NCBI RefSeq assembly: GCF_030866825.1
Contig: NZ_CP133020.1
Span: 1,178,001 to 1,242,000, forward strand
Direction of reading: 5' to 3'
Length of the DNA stretch: 64,000 nucleotides
Source of the DNA: Rathayibacter sp. SW19
GTDB lineage: Bacteria; Actinomycetota; Actinomycetes; Actinomycetales; Microbacteriaceae
Of this stretch, positions 8,700 to 17,866 are shown one piece after another (position 1 is the first letter of the stretch; every line of letters starts with the position of its first letter). The notes beneath the pieces were generated by a model. That model did no database searches. It was not told the origin of the DNA and saw only the letters and a program-made list of their open reading frames with translations. The position numbers were made by a program, and so were the translations under genes.

Positions 8700-9356
8700 T
8701 CACGCGGGCCGGAAGTCCTGCCGGATGAGTGTTTTCCCGTTCGGCAGGGGGTATTCCCATCGACCCACGGCGACGAAATCTGCCGCCGACATCACCGAAT
8801 CTAGCGTGTCCGCGTCAATATCCGATGACACAGTGGCGAGGGCGTCGAACGACGACGAGTAGCCTGTCGTACTGACGAAGCCTGCCGTCTCATTGCGCTG
8901 GATTACGCACGACAGCACTCCGATCGAGCCGGCATTCGCGGATGCGAAGGCGGCGAACTCGTCGGCGCCGACGTATTCGATGATGAGGTTGGCGATGAGC
9001 AGGTCGACGGGCTCGATCACCGTGGTCCGGTCGATGCTGGTCTGGATCAGGTGCAGGTGGCCGCCGAAGATACTTCGATACCGGGCCTCGCACGCGGCCA
9101 GGTAGTCGGGGTTGATGTCATACCCGTACACGGTTTGCACGGTGTGCGGGTCGATGAGGTCCAGCCCGTTGCCTCCGGCAACCCCCAGCACGCCAACAGC
9201 GCGGGGCCGATACGCGGCGAGTTGTTCCGCGGTGATGGTGTGGAGTTGCTGGAGCTGGCCGACTCGCGCGTCGCTCATGTGAGCCTCGTACACGTCAAGG
9301 TCGATCCCACGCCACGGATGATCCGGCGCACCTGAGTGATGATCGGTCGCGGTCAT
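8700..9356 (-). CDS. Class I SAM-dependent methyltransferase
   Basis: 218 residues. Motif I is GVLGVAGGNGLDLID (about residues 54-68), followed by an acidic residue at the end of the next strand (YGYDINPDYL), and a motif-IV-like VDLLIANLIIEYVG. The rest is an alpha/beta Rossmann methyltransferase with substrate unknown. It is the last gene of a likely three-gene operon with the RraA-like and membrane proteins (43 bp from the former). Putative and small for the family. Confidence 0.8.
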   Translation of the reverse strand: MTATDHHSGAPDHPWRGIDLDVYEAHMSDARVGQLQQLHTITAEQLAAYRPRAVGVLGVAGGNGLDLIDPHTVQTVYGYDINPDYLAACEARYRSIFGGHLHLIQTSIDRTTVIEPVDLLIANLIIEYVGADEFAAFASANAGSIGVLSCVIQRNETAGFVSTTGYSSSFDALATVSSDIDADTLDSVMSAADFVAVGRWEYPLPNGKTLIRQDFRPA

Positions 9357-9399
9357 CAGGCCGGCCTGGTCGGCGGCTGTTGCAGCGGCAGCGGTCGGC

Positions 9400-10104
9400 T
9401 CATTCTTCGATCGCTCCGCCGATGGTGCGCAGGTGTTGGCGGAAAGTCACACCGTCGTGGTCACGCGCGGCGAGGTAGTCGGAGAATCGGGCCTGGTCGC
9501 GGAAGCTGTCACCGAGGTTCATTCGAGCGGCCTGGTGCCGCTCGGTGTCGCGAATCGAGCAGGCGAGCTCGGCGATGTCCGCGACGCGGTCCAGCGGCAG
9601 GAACAGAACACCATCGTCATCGGCGAGCACGAAGTCGTCCCCGGTCACGACGTGATCCCCGACCCGCACCGACGTGAGCGCATCAGGCTCCTGCGCGTCG
9701 AGGCGCTGTGGGCCTGCAGGGAAAGCACCTTGGCTGAACACCGGCAGCCGAATCGTGCGCAGCTCGCGCGTGTCGCGGTGCAGACCCCAGATCACGATGC
9801 CGGCCAGCCCGGCCTGCCGCACTTCCAACGCGATGAGGTCACCAACGCAGGCCTCATCATCCCGCCCGCCGTTGTCAACAACGAGTACATCACCCGACTC
9901 GGCATGTTCGAGAGCTTCCAGAAAGACATCCACACTGCCGTAGTGACGCGCAGGCTGGACCCGCCCGACGATATGCGAACCGCTCCACACGGGGCGCACG
10001 TTCGCCGGCGCGCACCGAACGGGGATGCCCAAACGCATGATCGCATCGGCCACGTGGGGAGTGGTCAGATCAAGATAGCTGCCTTGCAGTTCGGGCCTGT
10101 TCAT
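9400..10104 (-). CDS. RraA / HMG aldolase-family protein
   Basis: 234 residues. Matches the dimethylmenaquinone methyltransferase/4-hydroxy-4-methyl-2-oxoglutarate aldolase fold: a swivelling beta/alpha/beta core with VLVVDNGGRDDEACVGDL, then GIVIWGLHRDTREL, which supplies the conserved Arg-Asp pair used for metal and pyruvyl binding. Start at 10104 is fixed by GGAGGAGA nine bases upstream; a longer frame reaching 10959 is only the antisense of the next gene. In the operon it sits between a membrane protein and a methyltransferase. Substrate is probably a small oxo acid; not decidable here. Confidence 0.83.
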   Translation of the reverse strand: MNRPELQGSYLDLTTPHVADAIMRLGIPVRCAPANVRPVWSGSHIVGRVQPARHYGSVDVFLEALEHAESGDVLVVDNGGRDDEACVGDLIALEVRQAGLAGIVIWGLHRDTRELRTIRLPVFSQGAFPAGPQRLDAQEPDALTSVRVGDHVVTGDDFVLADDDGVLFLPLDRVADIAELACSIRDTERHQAARMNLGDSFRDQARFSDYLAARDHDGVTFRQHLRTIGGAIEE

Positions 10105-10193
10105 GGGAGCGATTCTCCTCCGAAAATTCGCGACCGCGGAATCCGCCGACGCGCCGGGATCCTCTCCTGATTCACCGGTCGCACCGCGCACCA

Positions 10194-10994
10194 TCACACA
10201 CCGTCGGCTACGGCAGGAAGGGGGTGTCGCGTCTGGATCCGGCTGATCAGACCGTAGCTGGCCAGGCATACGATGGCCGCCACGATGGCACCGGCTAGTG
10301 CTCCGAGGTAGTTTGTCGCGACCCAGTAGGTGAGGACGAATGCGACGTATCCGGTCAAGCCTTGCACCAGCCCGGTCAAGGTGCTGCGCATTGCGGGTAG
10401 GCCGTTCTTGGTGAAGATGAAGACGCATAAGGTGGCCGTGAAGATGGGAAACGCACCCACCGCACCGCCGACAGCCGGGCCGAATTGGTGCGCCGCTACG
10501 AGCAGGCCCGCGGTTGCCGTCAAAGCTATGGCAGCCCGCACCGTGATCATCCACGGTCCGGTCCGGGCTGGCGCTGTCTGCTGCACGGGCTTGTCTGTGG
10601 GAGGTAACAAGCGGCGGCCACCGGCCAGTGCCGCTAGGCTTGCGGCCACCGCGATGATCGGCGGCACAAGAGTGGCGATCCACGCCAGCGCGCCGAAGGC
10701 GGGGATACCGATCAGGAGGGCGCGCGTGATCCCGAGTCGCCCCGTGCTCCAGGCCACCACCAACGCGAACCCGACCTGCGCGGGGGCGTAGCCGGCCATG
10801 TGCAAGGCCATGTCCCGGCCGACCGGCAGTCCCATGCTCGTGGTGACAGCGACCAGACCAACGGCCGCGGTAACTGGTGCGGAAGCAATCATTCCGGCGA
10901 CTGTCGCGCCGAACCGGTTCTCGAACACGCTGGCCAGAATCATCAATAGCGGTACGCACGCCAACGAGATCAGTTCCGCCGAGGAGAAATTCAC
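10194..10994 (-). CDS. Uncharacterised polytopic membrane protein
   Basis: 266 residues with eight or so hydrophobic segments arranged as two similar halves of four (about residues 5-110 and 145-255) joined by a polar linker (GRRLLPPTDKPVQQTAPART). It is reminiscent of GlpM-like or small transporter families, but I cannot name it. First gene of the operon with the RraA-like and methyltransferase genes and divergent from a LysR regulator, which suggests uptake or export of the metabolite those enzymes handle. Confidence 0.75.
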   Translation of the reverse strand: MNFSSAELISLACVPLLMILASVFENRFGATVAGMIASAPVTAAVGLVAVTTSMGLPVGRDMALHMAGYAPAQVGFALVVAWSTGRLGITRALLIGIPAFGALAWIATLVPPIIAVAASLAALAGGRRLLPPTDKPVQQTAPARTGPWMITVRAAIALTATAGLLVAAHQFGPAVGGAVGAFPIFTATLCVFIFTKNGLPAMRSTLTGLVQGLTGYVAFVLTYWVATNYLGALAGAIVAAIVCLASYGLISRIQTRHPLPAVADGV

Positions 10995-11051
10995 TCCTTC
11001 ACTGTCCCGCCAACGCTTACATCGTGTCTAGCGGACGTTTCCGTTGTGAAA

Positions 11052-11070
11052 ACATCGTAAAATCCGATGT
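11052..11070. promoter_or_regulatory. LysR-type dyad and -10 box upstream of LysR gene
   Basis: ACATCG-N7-CGATGT dyad ends directly before the ATG. Inside it, TAAAAT (11058-11063) is well placed as a -10 box for a leaderless transcript. An autoregulatory site controlling both divergent genes would fit. Confidence 0.45.
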
Positions 11071-12024
11071 ATGGAACTACGGCGGTTACGACTCCTGGCC
11101 GAACTACGACACTCGGGGACGATCGCGGCCGCAGCGCGAATCCTGGGCTACAGCCCCTCATCGGTGTCCGCACAACTGGCCGAACTTGAGCGAGAAGCAG
11201 GAGTCCCGCTGCTCGTGCGCGTTGGACGCAACGTGCATCTAACGCCGGCCGGTCAACGACTCGCGGACCACGCCGAGACCGCCCTGGCAGAGGACGAGCA
11301 CGTCCGCGGCGAACTGGCCCAAATATCCAGAGGTCGAGCCTCCGGCACGATACGAGTCTCATTCGTGCAGACCGTCGCCCTGGCCCTGCTGCCCGCTGTG
11401 GTGGCCAACCTTACGGACACTGCACCAGACCTCCGCCTGGAACTGGAACAGATCGAGACCCCGCCCGCGCTAGAGGACCTTCGTGCGCGTCGGATCGACC
11501 TGGCTGTCGGGATCGACTACGCCCCGGTACCGCCGCCGCGGTACCCCGACATCGACCGTCTCGACCTGCTCGAAGAAGACGTACTCCTCGCCGTACCGTC
11601 CAGGTCTCCACTGAGCCGGAAACACCCCCTGACGGTCCAAGACCTGCGAACCATGGCCTGGGCTGTCGGCAACCGCGGCGGGGGACACCACGCCGTCACC
11701 GAATACCTCTGCAATCGCATCGGCGAATTCGAACCCGACGTGCGCTACCACACCGACGACGCCCTAAGCCTGCGCGCCCTGGTCTCCTCCGGACACGCCG
11801 TGACCTTGCTCCCGGCCCTGATTGGAACCGCGGCCCCCGGGGTCACCCTGCGCATACTGGACGGGGTACACCTCAAACGGGTCATCTTCACCGCGGTGCG
11901 GGCATCCACCACACAAACGGCGAACATTCTGCAAGTGCGTGACGCGCTCACCCAAGCCGCACGAGAGGCAACCACCGGCCGCACGGACGCGCGAGTCATC
12001 CAACCCACACAGCCGGCGTGGTAA
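11071..12024 (+). CDS. LysR-family regulator, divergent from membrane/RraA operon
   Basis: 317 residues. N-terminal helix-turn-helix (residues 1-58: LRHSGTIAAAARILGYSPSSVSAQLAELE) and a substrate-binding domain up to about residue 295. The N-terminus MELRRLRLLAELRHSGT is typical of the actinobacterial GltC/ArgP-like LysR subgroup. Presumed regulator of the operon at 8700-10994. Ligand unknown. Confidence 0.9.
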   Translation: MELRRLRLLAELRHSGTIAAAARILGYSPSSVSAQLAELEREAGVPLLVRVGRNVHLTPAGQRLADHAETALAEDEHVRGELAQISRGRASGTIRVSFVQTVALALLPAVVANLTDTAPDLRLELEQIETPPALEDLRARRIDLAVGIDYAPVPPPRYPDIDRLDLLEEDVLLAVPSRSPLSRKHPLTVQDLRTMAWAVGNRGGGHHAVTEYLCNRIGEFEPDVRYHTDDALSLRALVSSGHAVTLLPALIGTAAPGVTLRILDGVHLKRVIFTAVRASTTQTANILQVRDALTQAAREATTGRTDARVIQPTQPAW

Positions 12025-12175
12025 GCAAGCGGACATCGACACCGAGAATCCCGCAGGAGGTTCGGCATCTGCAACGGTCGACAACCCGGTGACCGTTAGG
12101 GACACGATGGCCACTCTTGTGCGATGCGCTGCGGCCTTGTTGCGGCGCGGCACTGTCAGGATCGGAGCACGGGTA

Positions 12176-12714
12176 TTGAGGACTTCGACCGTTTTGATCA
12201 CCGGGGCCACAACGGTATCGGCCTGCATGTTGCCCGCCACCTCGCCGAGCAGGGGTTGACGGCGCTTGTCGGTGCCCGGGACGCGGCACGCGGTGCTGAG
12301 ACGGCCGCCCAGGTCGGCGGTCGCCCCGTGGTACTCGACGTCACCGACCCGGACACGATCGCGGCGGCCGCCGCCGCGATCCCCGAACCCGACGTCTTGG
12401 TCAACAACGCTGGCATCTCGCTGGATACCGGCGCATCGGTCATTGAGACCGATGTCGAGATCTTCCGCCGCACCTATGAAACGAGTGTTTTCGGGGTGGT
12501 CGCTGTGACCAATGCGATGCTGCCCGCGTTGTCCCGCTCGGCGCATCCTCGCATCATCACCGTTTCCAGCGGCACCGGGTCGCTGGGTTGGAGCACCGAG
12601 CCCAATCCGAAGTTCGACTTCCAGGCGGCCGGTGTTCTCCGGCTTGCGCTGCTCCCAGACGACGGCTCCACCGGCCAGCTATTCTGCTACGACGGGACAG
12701 TCGCGCGCCGGTGA
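12176..12714 (+). pseudogene. Broken short-chain dehydrogenase
   Basis: The glycine motif begins in one frame (TSTVLITGAT) and continues one frame over (NGIGLHVARHLAEQG) near 12210, so there is an indel inside the TGxxxGIG motif. The NNAG motif (VLVNNAGISLDTGAS) and the strand with catalytic Ser (IITVSSGTGS) follow intact. After FDFQAAG the sequence jumps straight to the C-terminal motif RLALLPDDGSTGQLFCYDG, so the YxxxK active site and about 70 residues are deleted. Upstream 12025-12175 shows no gene. Clearly non-functional. Confidence 0.75.
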
Positions 12715-12802
12715 AGCCGCAGAGATCCGCCGCGACCACGCACCGGTAACAGATTCTCTTCCTTGATCAGAATTTCTCAGCCGGCCGTACCTCTAATGCG
12801 AA

Positions 12803-13519
12803 CTATTTGCTTTCGGAGGCGATTGCTCCTTGGGCGGTGAGCCACCGGATCAGGTTGTCCTGGCCGGTCCCATGCGCGTTGGCCGCGTCGAGCGCGGTTC
12901 CGGTCGCATAGTCGGGCTGCCAGTTCAAGTCGGCACCGCGGTCGAATAGCAGTTCGGCAGTTCGACGTTGACCTCCGGCGCACGCATGCCAAAAGGCTTG
13001 CGAGACGTTTTCCGGAGTGGCGAGTGTCTCGTCGCTGAGCAGCTCCTCGAGTCGGCTGGACAGACCGAGGGCCGCGGCATGCCAGAGAGCATCGACGCGC
13101 GCTCCGCGCGCCACGAGAAGTCGGGCAACGTTCCAGCAGTTGTAACCGATCGCGTTGTCCAGCGGCGTGCCGATCGATCCGCCCTGGGTCTCAATGTCGG
13201 CGCCGCAGTCAATTAGCACAGCTGCGACGTCGGCGTCGTCGCTGCTCGCCGCCCAATGGAGGGGCGTCTCGCCGTGATCCCCATCGCTGCGAACATTTAC
13301 CTCCGCGCCGGTGTCTATCAGCAGTCGAGCAATTCGGGACCCGTTCGGGAAGAATCCCGGCCAGTCGGAAACGACGTGAAGCGGAGTGCGGCCGTTCGCG
13401 ATGCCTCCGAGGCGAGACGCCGCGATACTCGGGTCATCGGTGAGAAGCCGCTGAAGCGCCTCCAGGTCTCCGCTACGTATCGCGGCGATCACCGCAATGA
13501 ATTGGCGATCGGAGGTCAT
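12803..13519 (-). CDS. Ankyrin-repeat protein
   Basis: 238 residues made of about six ankyrin repeats: typical TPLHxxxxW, VARLLIDTGAEVN, TPLHWAASSDDADVAAVLIDCGAD and LLVARGARVDALWHAAALG. No signal peptide or membrane segment, hence cytoplasmic binding protein. It lies 35 bp downstream of a 55-residue zinc-ribbon gene on the same strand, so they likely form a unit. Partner unknown; small ankyrin proteins in bacteria often accompany a toxin, catalase or modifying enzyme, but none is visible here. Confidence 0.85.
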   Translation of the reverse strand: MTSDRQFIAVIAAIRSGDLEALQRLLTDDPSIAASRLGGIANGRTPLHVVSDWPGFFPNGSRIARLLIDTGAEVNVRSDGDHGETPLHWAASSDDADVAAVLIDCGADIETQGGSIGTPLDNAIGYNCWNVARLLVARGARVDALWHAAALGLSSRLEELLSDETLATPENVSQAFWHACAGGQRRTAELLFDRGADLNWQPDYATGTALDAANAHGTGQDNLIRWLTAQGAIASESK

Positions 13520-13554
13520 CGATCACGGCCTGCTCGGAGGGTTGACATCGCGCG

Positions 13555-13722
13555 CTATGCGGCGTCTGCGGACGAATTGGCGCGGTCGCCGCGCCAAAAG
13601 AACGCAACCCATCGCCCGCATCGCCGGCAGATGAACGCCGCTCCACTGTTGAGCGAGTGCAGCTTCTCCCGAGGAAGATCGCGGCCACAACAAGAACAGC
13701 ACAACTGACCGTCAGAACTCAT
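13555..13722 (-). CDS. 55-residue zinc-ribbon protein
   Basis: Starts MSSDGQLCCSCCGRDLPREK. Two cysteine knuckles, CCSCC near residues 8-12 and ICRRCGR near 31-37, are spaced as in a zinc ribbon; then a Trp/Phe patch (WVAFFWRGD). GAAGGGATCC precedes the ATG by a suitable distance. Codon use resembles neighbouring genes. Too short for usual gene callers. It is immediately upstream of the ankyrin gene, same strand, suggesting co-expression. Confidence 0.6.
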   Translation of the reverse strand: MSSDGQLCCSCCGRDLPREKLHSLNSGAAFICRRCGRWVAFFWRGDRANSSADAA

Positions 13723-14026
13723 GAGCTTGGATCCCTTCGACTAGTTGATCGACGGTCGGCGAACCCGCCAACCCGATTGGAGTCATGTAGATACGGTATG
13801 CCAAATCATGCGGCGCCCGTGCGTCGGAATGAGGTCGATCCTGTACAAGGTGATCGTCGGTGAGCCAGCAAAGGCGGTGCCGACGGCGTCCTCAAGAGAT
13901 TAGAGCAACCGGAACCCAATGGACTCGTCCCTATGACCCGTCGAGTTTATGGCCTCCTGCAAACGGTCGCCCGCGTATTCCGGCTCCAAAACTCGACGCA
14001 GGCTGCGTAGTTGGCGGGCCCCTGAC
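13723..14026. other. Intergenic region with possible coding remnant
   Basis: On the minus strand a 36-codon protein-like frame (GTAFAGSPTITLYRIDLIP) ends at TGA near 13784 and another (DLAYRIYMTPIGLAGSPTVD) ends at 13712, overlapping the zinc-ribbon start. The two could be one frameshifted gene fragment. No family recognised. Confidence 0.3.
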
Positions 14027-14410
14027 GTGATCGTGCGCAACGCGGCAAGCTCGACCAAGACAGGATCCGCGCGCGTCCTCGACATGCACTCCGAGACTGT
14101 GGGAATCGTGAAGACATACAAGGCGAAACGTGGCGCGATCCGTTCTCCAAAGGAAGTCGGCCGACGGTGGACGTTCCACGTTGAGCGTGCTCGAGTGGCG
14201 ATCGACGGACTGCCCTGGGTCACACTCAAGGGGCTGAGGCATACGCACGCGACCCTGCTGCTCGAACTCGGAGAGCACCCCAAAGTGGTGCAGGAGAGCC
14301 TGGGGCGCTCGACGATCACCACGACCATGAACATGAACATCTACAGCCACGTCACCCCGGCGATGCAGAAAGCCGCAGTACGCCGCTTCGCGGAGCATCT
14401 GAATCAGGCT
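14027..14410 (+). pseudogene. Degraded tyrosine recombinase (integrase) of island A
   Basis: Only the C-terminal catalytic part is readable: TKTGSARVLDMHSETVGIVK, then the HxxR box GLRHTHATLLLELGEHPKVV, then STITTTMNMNIYSHVTPAMQ with the nucleophilic Tyr. The first catalytic Arg region is missing, the usual His in LGHS is replaced (LGRS), MN is duplicated before IYSHV, and the stop is lost. It ends about 65 bp before the attachment repeat at 14475, the expected position for the integrase of this element. Confidence 0.8.
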
Positions 14411-14474
14411 TCGCACATACTTCAGCACGTGGAGTGGAATATGCCGTCGCTCGCGAGTATGAAGACGCCATCCC

Positions 14475-14519
14475 AGGCAACTTGCAATCGGTGGAGAATG
14501 GGGGACTCGAACTGTCCAG
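14475..14519 (-). repeat. Attachment-site copy at junction of islands A and B
   Basis: Identical over 45 bp to 3599-3643. It lies right after the integrase remnant of island A and directly before the left-end repeat of island B. Confidence 0.8.
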
Positions 14520-14605
14520 TACCCACTCGCACACAGGATCACGAAGGCGCGTTTTGGCCCGAAATCAAAGGGGAGTCGGCGAGCGGACCTGTGGAAAACT
14601 CCCTC

Positions 14606-14653
14606 AGGATTCGCGGACTTACATGGCCGGTAGCACATGAGTTGGCACATGAA
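14606..14653. repeat. Island left-end repeat, copy 2
   Basis: Counterpart of 3730-3777 (five differences in 48 bp). The remaining sequence from 14520 to 14955 shows no supported gene. Confidence 0.75.
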
Positions 14654-14955
14654 GAGGGCATGCTCTCACGGGTTCGTGTGCGCACCGGATCGGTCCCCAA
14701 TTCGACGACCGTGTGCAGGTTGAACGACAGTTGGCCCAGGAGGTCTGTGGGGTGATCTGCAAAGCCGCGGATATTCAGCCATGGATTTGCGTGTAGCGTA
14801 TGACGCCCGCGGGCAATTTCTCGGGCGGGTCTTAGGGGAATTGCGCCTCCCGGAACCACCAGGAACTTCGTCAGTGTGGGTCGCCGATTTGGCCGTCCCG
14901 CTCAGCGTCGTCCCACTTGCGGTGCCTCGCCGGGTTCGCCTCTGACGTCGGGGTG

Positions 14956-15317
14956 AGCATGTGGAGGGCGATCAGCATCGCGGCCGCCGCGCAGGGGCGC
15001 TCATTCGACGCTCCAGGAGCCGATTACGGCCACAGGCCCGCCACGGAGACCGAACCCGAGTGGTGCACGTTCGAGACACTGTTCGCCGCATACCAGCTGG
15101 GAGACAAACCGGGTCCGGCCCGTTGGCGAGGATCGTGCACGCCGCCGATATCGACCGCGACCTGAATACCGATCCGGCTGGCGCCGGTCTTCTGGCGATC
15201 GGTCTTCGCGGTCTCGATGTCGAGACCGATGACCAGAAACTGCTCGAGCGCGGTCTCTTCGTCTATTACGCCCTCCATGCATGGTGCCAGCGCCGAGAAG
15301 CACAGGCGACAACATGA
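14956..15317 (+). pseudogene. Frameshifted ChrB-like domain
   Basis: The first part reads EPEWCTFETLFAAYQLGD in one frame and, after a shift near 15115-15130, ARIVHAADIDRDLNTDPAGA and LLERGLFVYYALHAWC in the next. This order (FETL...ARIVHAAD...LLE...YDALYAWC) fits the C-terminal domain of chromate-resistance regulator/sensor ChrB. The N-terminal part is absent. The stop overlaps the start of the following DUF2148-like frame (ATGA), so the two genes were once coupled. Family call by recollection of motifs; moderate. Confidence 0.5.
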
Positions 15318-15893
15318 ACGGGCAGCGCCTCGACCCCGACACGCTGCGCACCGAAGCCGTCCACCACGGGGCGATGCTGATGGCGGCCGCAGCCATCACC
15401 GCACCCAAGTCGGACGGCTAACTCTTCCTAGCCGGGAACGCAAACTTCATGGAGACCGTGATCGTCGAAGACGCCGAAACGCGCGGGCGACTAGCGGACT
15501 GGATGCGGGCGCATGGGAAAGAACGTCGAGAAACCATTTGGTTCCGCGACGCGGAAGTCGCCGAAGCCGTCGACGCGATCCTGTTCGTCGGCCTCGCACC
15601 GAACTGGTATCCACCCAACTACGACTGCGGTTATCGCCACCCGCAAGCTCGGCATCATCACCGCCGATATCAGCGTGGCACTATCCCTCTCCGTCACGCA
15701 CAGAGCGATCGGATTCGATCGACGCATGCCCGAAATCAACTTCGGCTCCCTGGACCTGCCGTCGGCTGGAACCCTCCCGTCGCGGTCGATAACTCGCAAC
15801 GGCCCGCCAGGCCTCGAACCCGGCAGCAGCGGCGGTATTCCACGCGACGATCGGTCGGAGGCGAGCAGTAACTCTCGTTGTGCACGCCTCTGA
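15314..15893 (+). pseudogene. Broken DUF2148 (ferredoxin-domain) protein
   Basis: Begins MNGQRLDPDTLRTEAVHHGA with AAAITAPKSDG, then an in-frame TAA at 15419. Same-frame continuation gives METVIVEDAETRGRLADWMR and ILFVGLAPNWYPPNYDCG. After a shift near 15620, ATRKLGIITADISVALSLSV and HRAIGFDRRMPEINF follow. DUF2148 proteins have a Cys-rich iron-sulfur segment exactly between these two parts; here it is deleted. Nonsense codon, frameshift and loss of the cofactor site make this a pseudogene. Confidence 0.5.
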
Positions 15894-16047
15894 TACCCGT
15901 GGAGGACTCCGACTAGTGTGACCGCCGACGGGCTCGTGGCCGTTCCTGTCGGGTGCCGCCATCAGCGCCCACAACTGTCAATGACGTGCCGCTCGCCTTC
16001 TGGCTGGACGTACCCGTGCCCGTACCCGTGCCCGAGTCGACTGGTCG

Positions 16048-16281
16048 ACCCCGCCCCCGGTCCAGCACCGTGAGCGCCGTGAGATCGTAGAGCGACTCGA
16101 AGCAACCATGGGCACGATTCACCTGCGACCAATACGAACCGGAATAGTTTCGTTTTCCTGGCCGAGAGCGGAGTTGCCGTACAGGCGAGCAACTTTCTAA
16201 CGCGATACTTGCGGCATCGCGAAAAACCACTCGGCGCTCACAGCCGTCGAGGAGGAGTACCGCCTCCAGCCACATGACCTT
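16048..16281 (-). pseudogene. TnsA-like transposase-endonuclease fragment
   Basis: Reads VVFRDAASIALESCSPVRQL then GKRNYSGSYWSQVNRAHGCF and ESLYDLTALTVLD. The pattern RDA...PVRxxxSxxGxRNxxGxYW...GxESxxE is that of actinobacterial TnsA-like endonuclease N-terminal domains. No catalytic C-terminal part follows, and the frame becomes implausible after the LTVLD. The flanks (15894-16047 and 16282-16549) show no supported gene. Weak family call. Confidence 0.4.
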
Positions 16282-16549
16282 CTCTGTCGGGCGACAGAAC
16301 CGCCATTCTGCCGAGGCAAAACACCGCCACTGTTTGCCAATAGCCGTAGCTGAGCTCAGTGTTCGGCGGTCGCCAGCTACCGCATCTGTTGCGCTGGCGG
16401 CACCTAACGTGAGAGCTAGTGTCCTTGACAATACTTTTTAGTGTTAGTTTGGCAGCTGGCGCTCTGGTGGCTGAAGTCAGGTTGGGTCCGCGAACGACGA
16501 GCACCCATGCCGCCGCCCGGTGCCCATACCAGGACGGTCGTGTATCGAA

Positions 16550-17866
16550 ATGACGAGCGGATCGCCGCGGCTGACTGTGCCTGGGTTGGCCGTGATGTGC
16601 GCGTTGGCGTTGACGGCATGTACTGCGGCTTCCCCCGGGCCGACCGAGTCGCCCCGCAGTGCGGGAACTGCCAGCGACAGCGGCATACTGCCCGGCTATC
16701 AGCGTGTCACCAAGGACGAGTTTTCTCCGTTGATCATCACCGTGCTGGCGCCGGAGCCGATCCCGCTGAAGGGCTCGGACAACACGTTCTATGTTGCATA
16801 CGACCTGAGCGTCTTCAACGACGCACCACGGGATGCCACGATGACCAAGATAGACACGCTTGCCGGCAACGAGAACGGCGCGGTCATCGGGTCGCTGGAC
16901 GAGAAACAGATCGCGGCCAACACCCTCTTGACTGGGGACTATTCGGCCGCGGCGGCCGGGTCGGCCGTGATTCCGGCCGGACGGACGGTGATCGTCAGCT
17001 TCCGAGATGTCTACCCGACGAAGAATGCTGTTCCGGCAACCTTCACGCATCGCATCAGTGCCACCTTCGCGCCGCCGAAGCCAGGCCAGGCGACAATTGC
17101 CTCGAAGTATCCGGGACAGGTGGCGCAGATTGGCGATGCCGTGACAGTGAGCTCTCAATCTCCGATTGTGATCGGGCCCCCGTTGGCGGGTGCGGGCTGG
17201 TTTGCGAGCAACGGGTTGGAATCTGGAGCGCTCAACAACCACAGCAATGTGGTACTCCCCGTGGGCGGACGGGTCAATGCTGCGGAACAATTCGCCATCG
17301 ACTTCATCCGTATCGACCCGACGGCAGATCCGGCTACCGCGAGCACCCACGGAGATCCGGCGCGGAACACGAGTTATCTCGCGTTCGATCAGCCGATTAT
17401 CGCGGTTGCCAATGCCACAGTGGTCACCGTGATCTCAGACCAGCCGGATGCGACACCTCAGCTGGCACCGGATGGGATACCGAGCCTGTCGCAGGACTTC
17501 GACCCCCCGCTGGACCTCTACACCGGGAATGTGGTCATCCTCGACCTGGGCAAGGGTATCTACGCCCTGTATGCGCACATGAAACAGGGCTCTGCCATTG
17601 TCAAGGTCGGTGACACCGTGAAGAAGGGCCAGGAAATCGGGCGAGTCGGTAATTCGGGCAACTCGAGCGAGGTACACCTTCACTTCCAGTTGCAGCGCGG
17701 CCCGCTGCCGCTCACCGCTGACAATGTGCCGTGGGTGATCGATAGCTTCACTGCGGATGGCACATTCACGGCCACCGGCCGTGTGAAGACTCCGACTCCT
17801 GGGCCACGGACCAATGAAATTCCGGTCGGCAACAGCATCTCTACCTTCCCGACCCCGCGACACTAG
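16550..17866 (+). CDS. Lipoprotein with M23 (LytM/peptidase) domain
   Basis: 438 residues. Signal peptide with lipobox LALTAC, Ser/Pro-rich linker, then an extracytoplasmic beta-sandwich-like region (about residues 40-190) and a C-terminal M23 domain (about 220-400) with GNVVILDLGKGIYALYAHMK, VKVGDTVKKGQEIGRVGNSG and the HLHFQLQ motif. The first zinc-ligand motif (HxxxD) is not canonical; NNHSN and FAIDF are the nearest, so catalysis is uncertain and it may be an activator. ATG at 16550 preferred over GTG at 16520 because the signal peptide follows directly. The only intact gene of island B. Confidence 0.82.
   Translation: MTSGSPRLTVPGLAVMCALALTACTAASPGPTESPRSAGTASDSGILPGYQRVTKDEFSPLIITVLAPEPIPLKGSDNTFYVAYDLSVFNDAPRDATMTKIDTLAGNENGAVIGSLDEKQIAANTLLTGDYSAAAAGSAVIPAGRTVIVSFRDVYPTKNAVPATFTHRISATFAPPKPGQATIASKYPGQVAQIGDAVTVSSQSPIVIGPPLAGAGWFASNGLESGALNNHSNVVLPVGGRVNAAEQFAIDFIRIDPTADPATASTHGDPARNTSYLAFDQPIIAVANATVVTVISDQPDATPQLAPDGIPSLSQDFDPPLDLYTGNVVILDLGKGIYALYAHMKQGSAIVKVGDTVKKGQEIGRVGNSGNSSEVHLHFQLQRGPLPLTADNVPWVIDSFTADGTFTATGRVKTPTPGPRTNEIPVGNSISTFPTPRH

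Noticed and set aside
10105..10959. Long open frame extending the RraA-like gene upstream by 285 codons
   Set aside because: It is antisense to the membrane protein gene, Arg/His-rich, and a clear ribosome binding site with family-like start lies at 10104.
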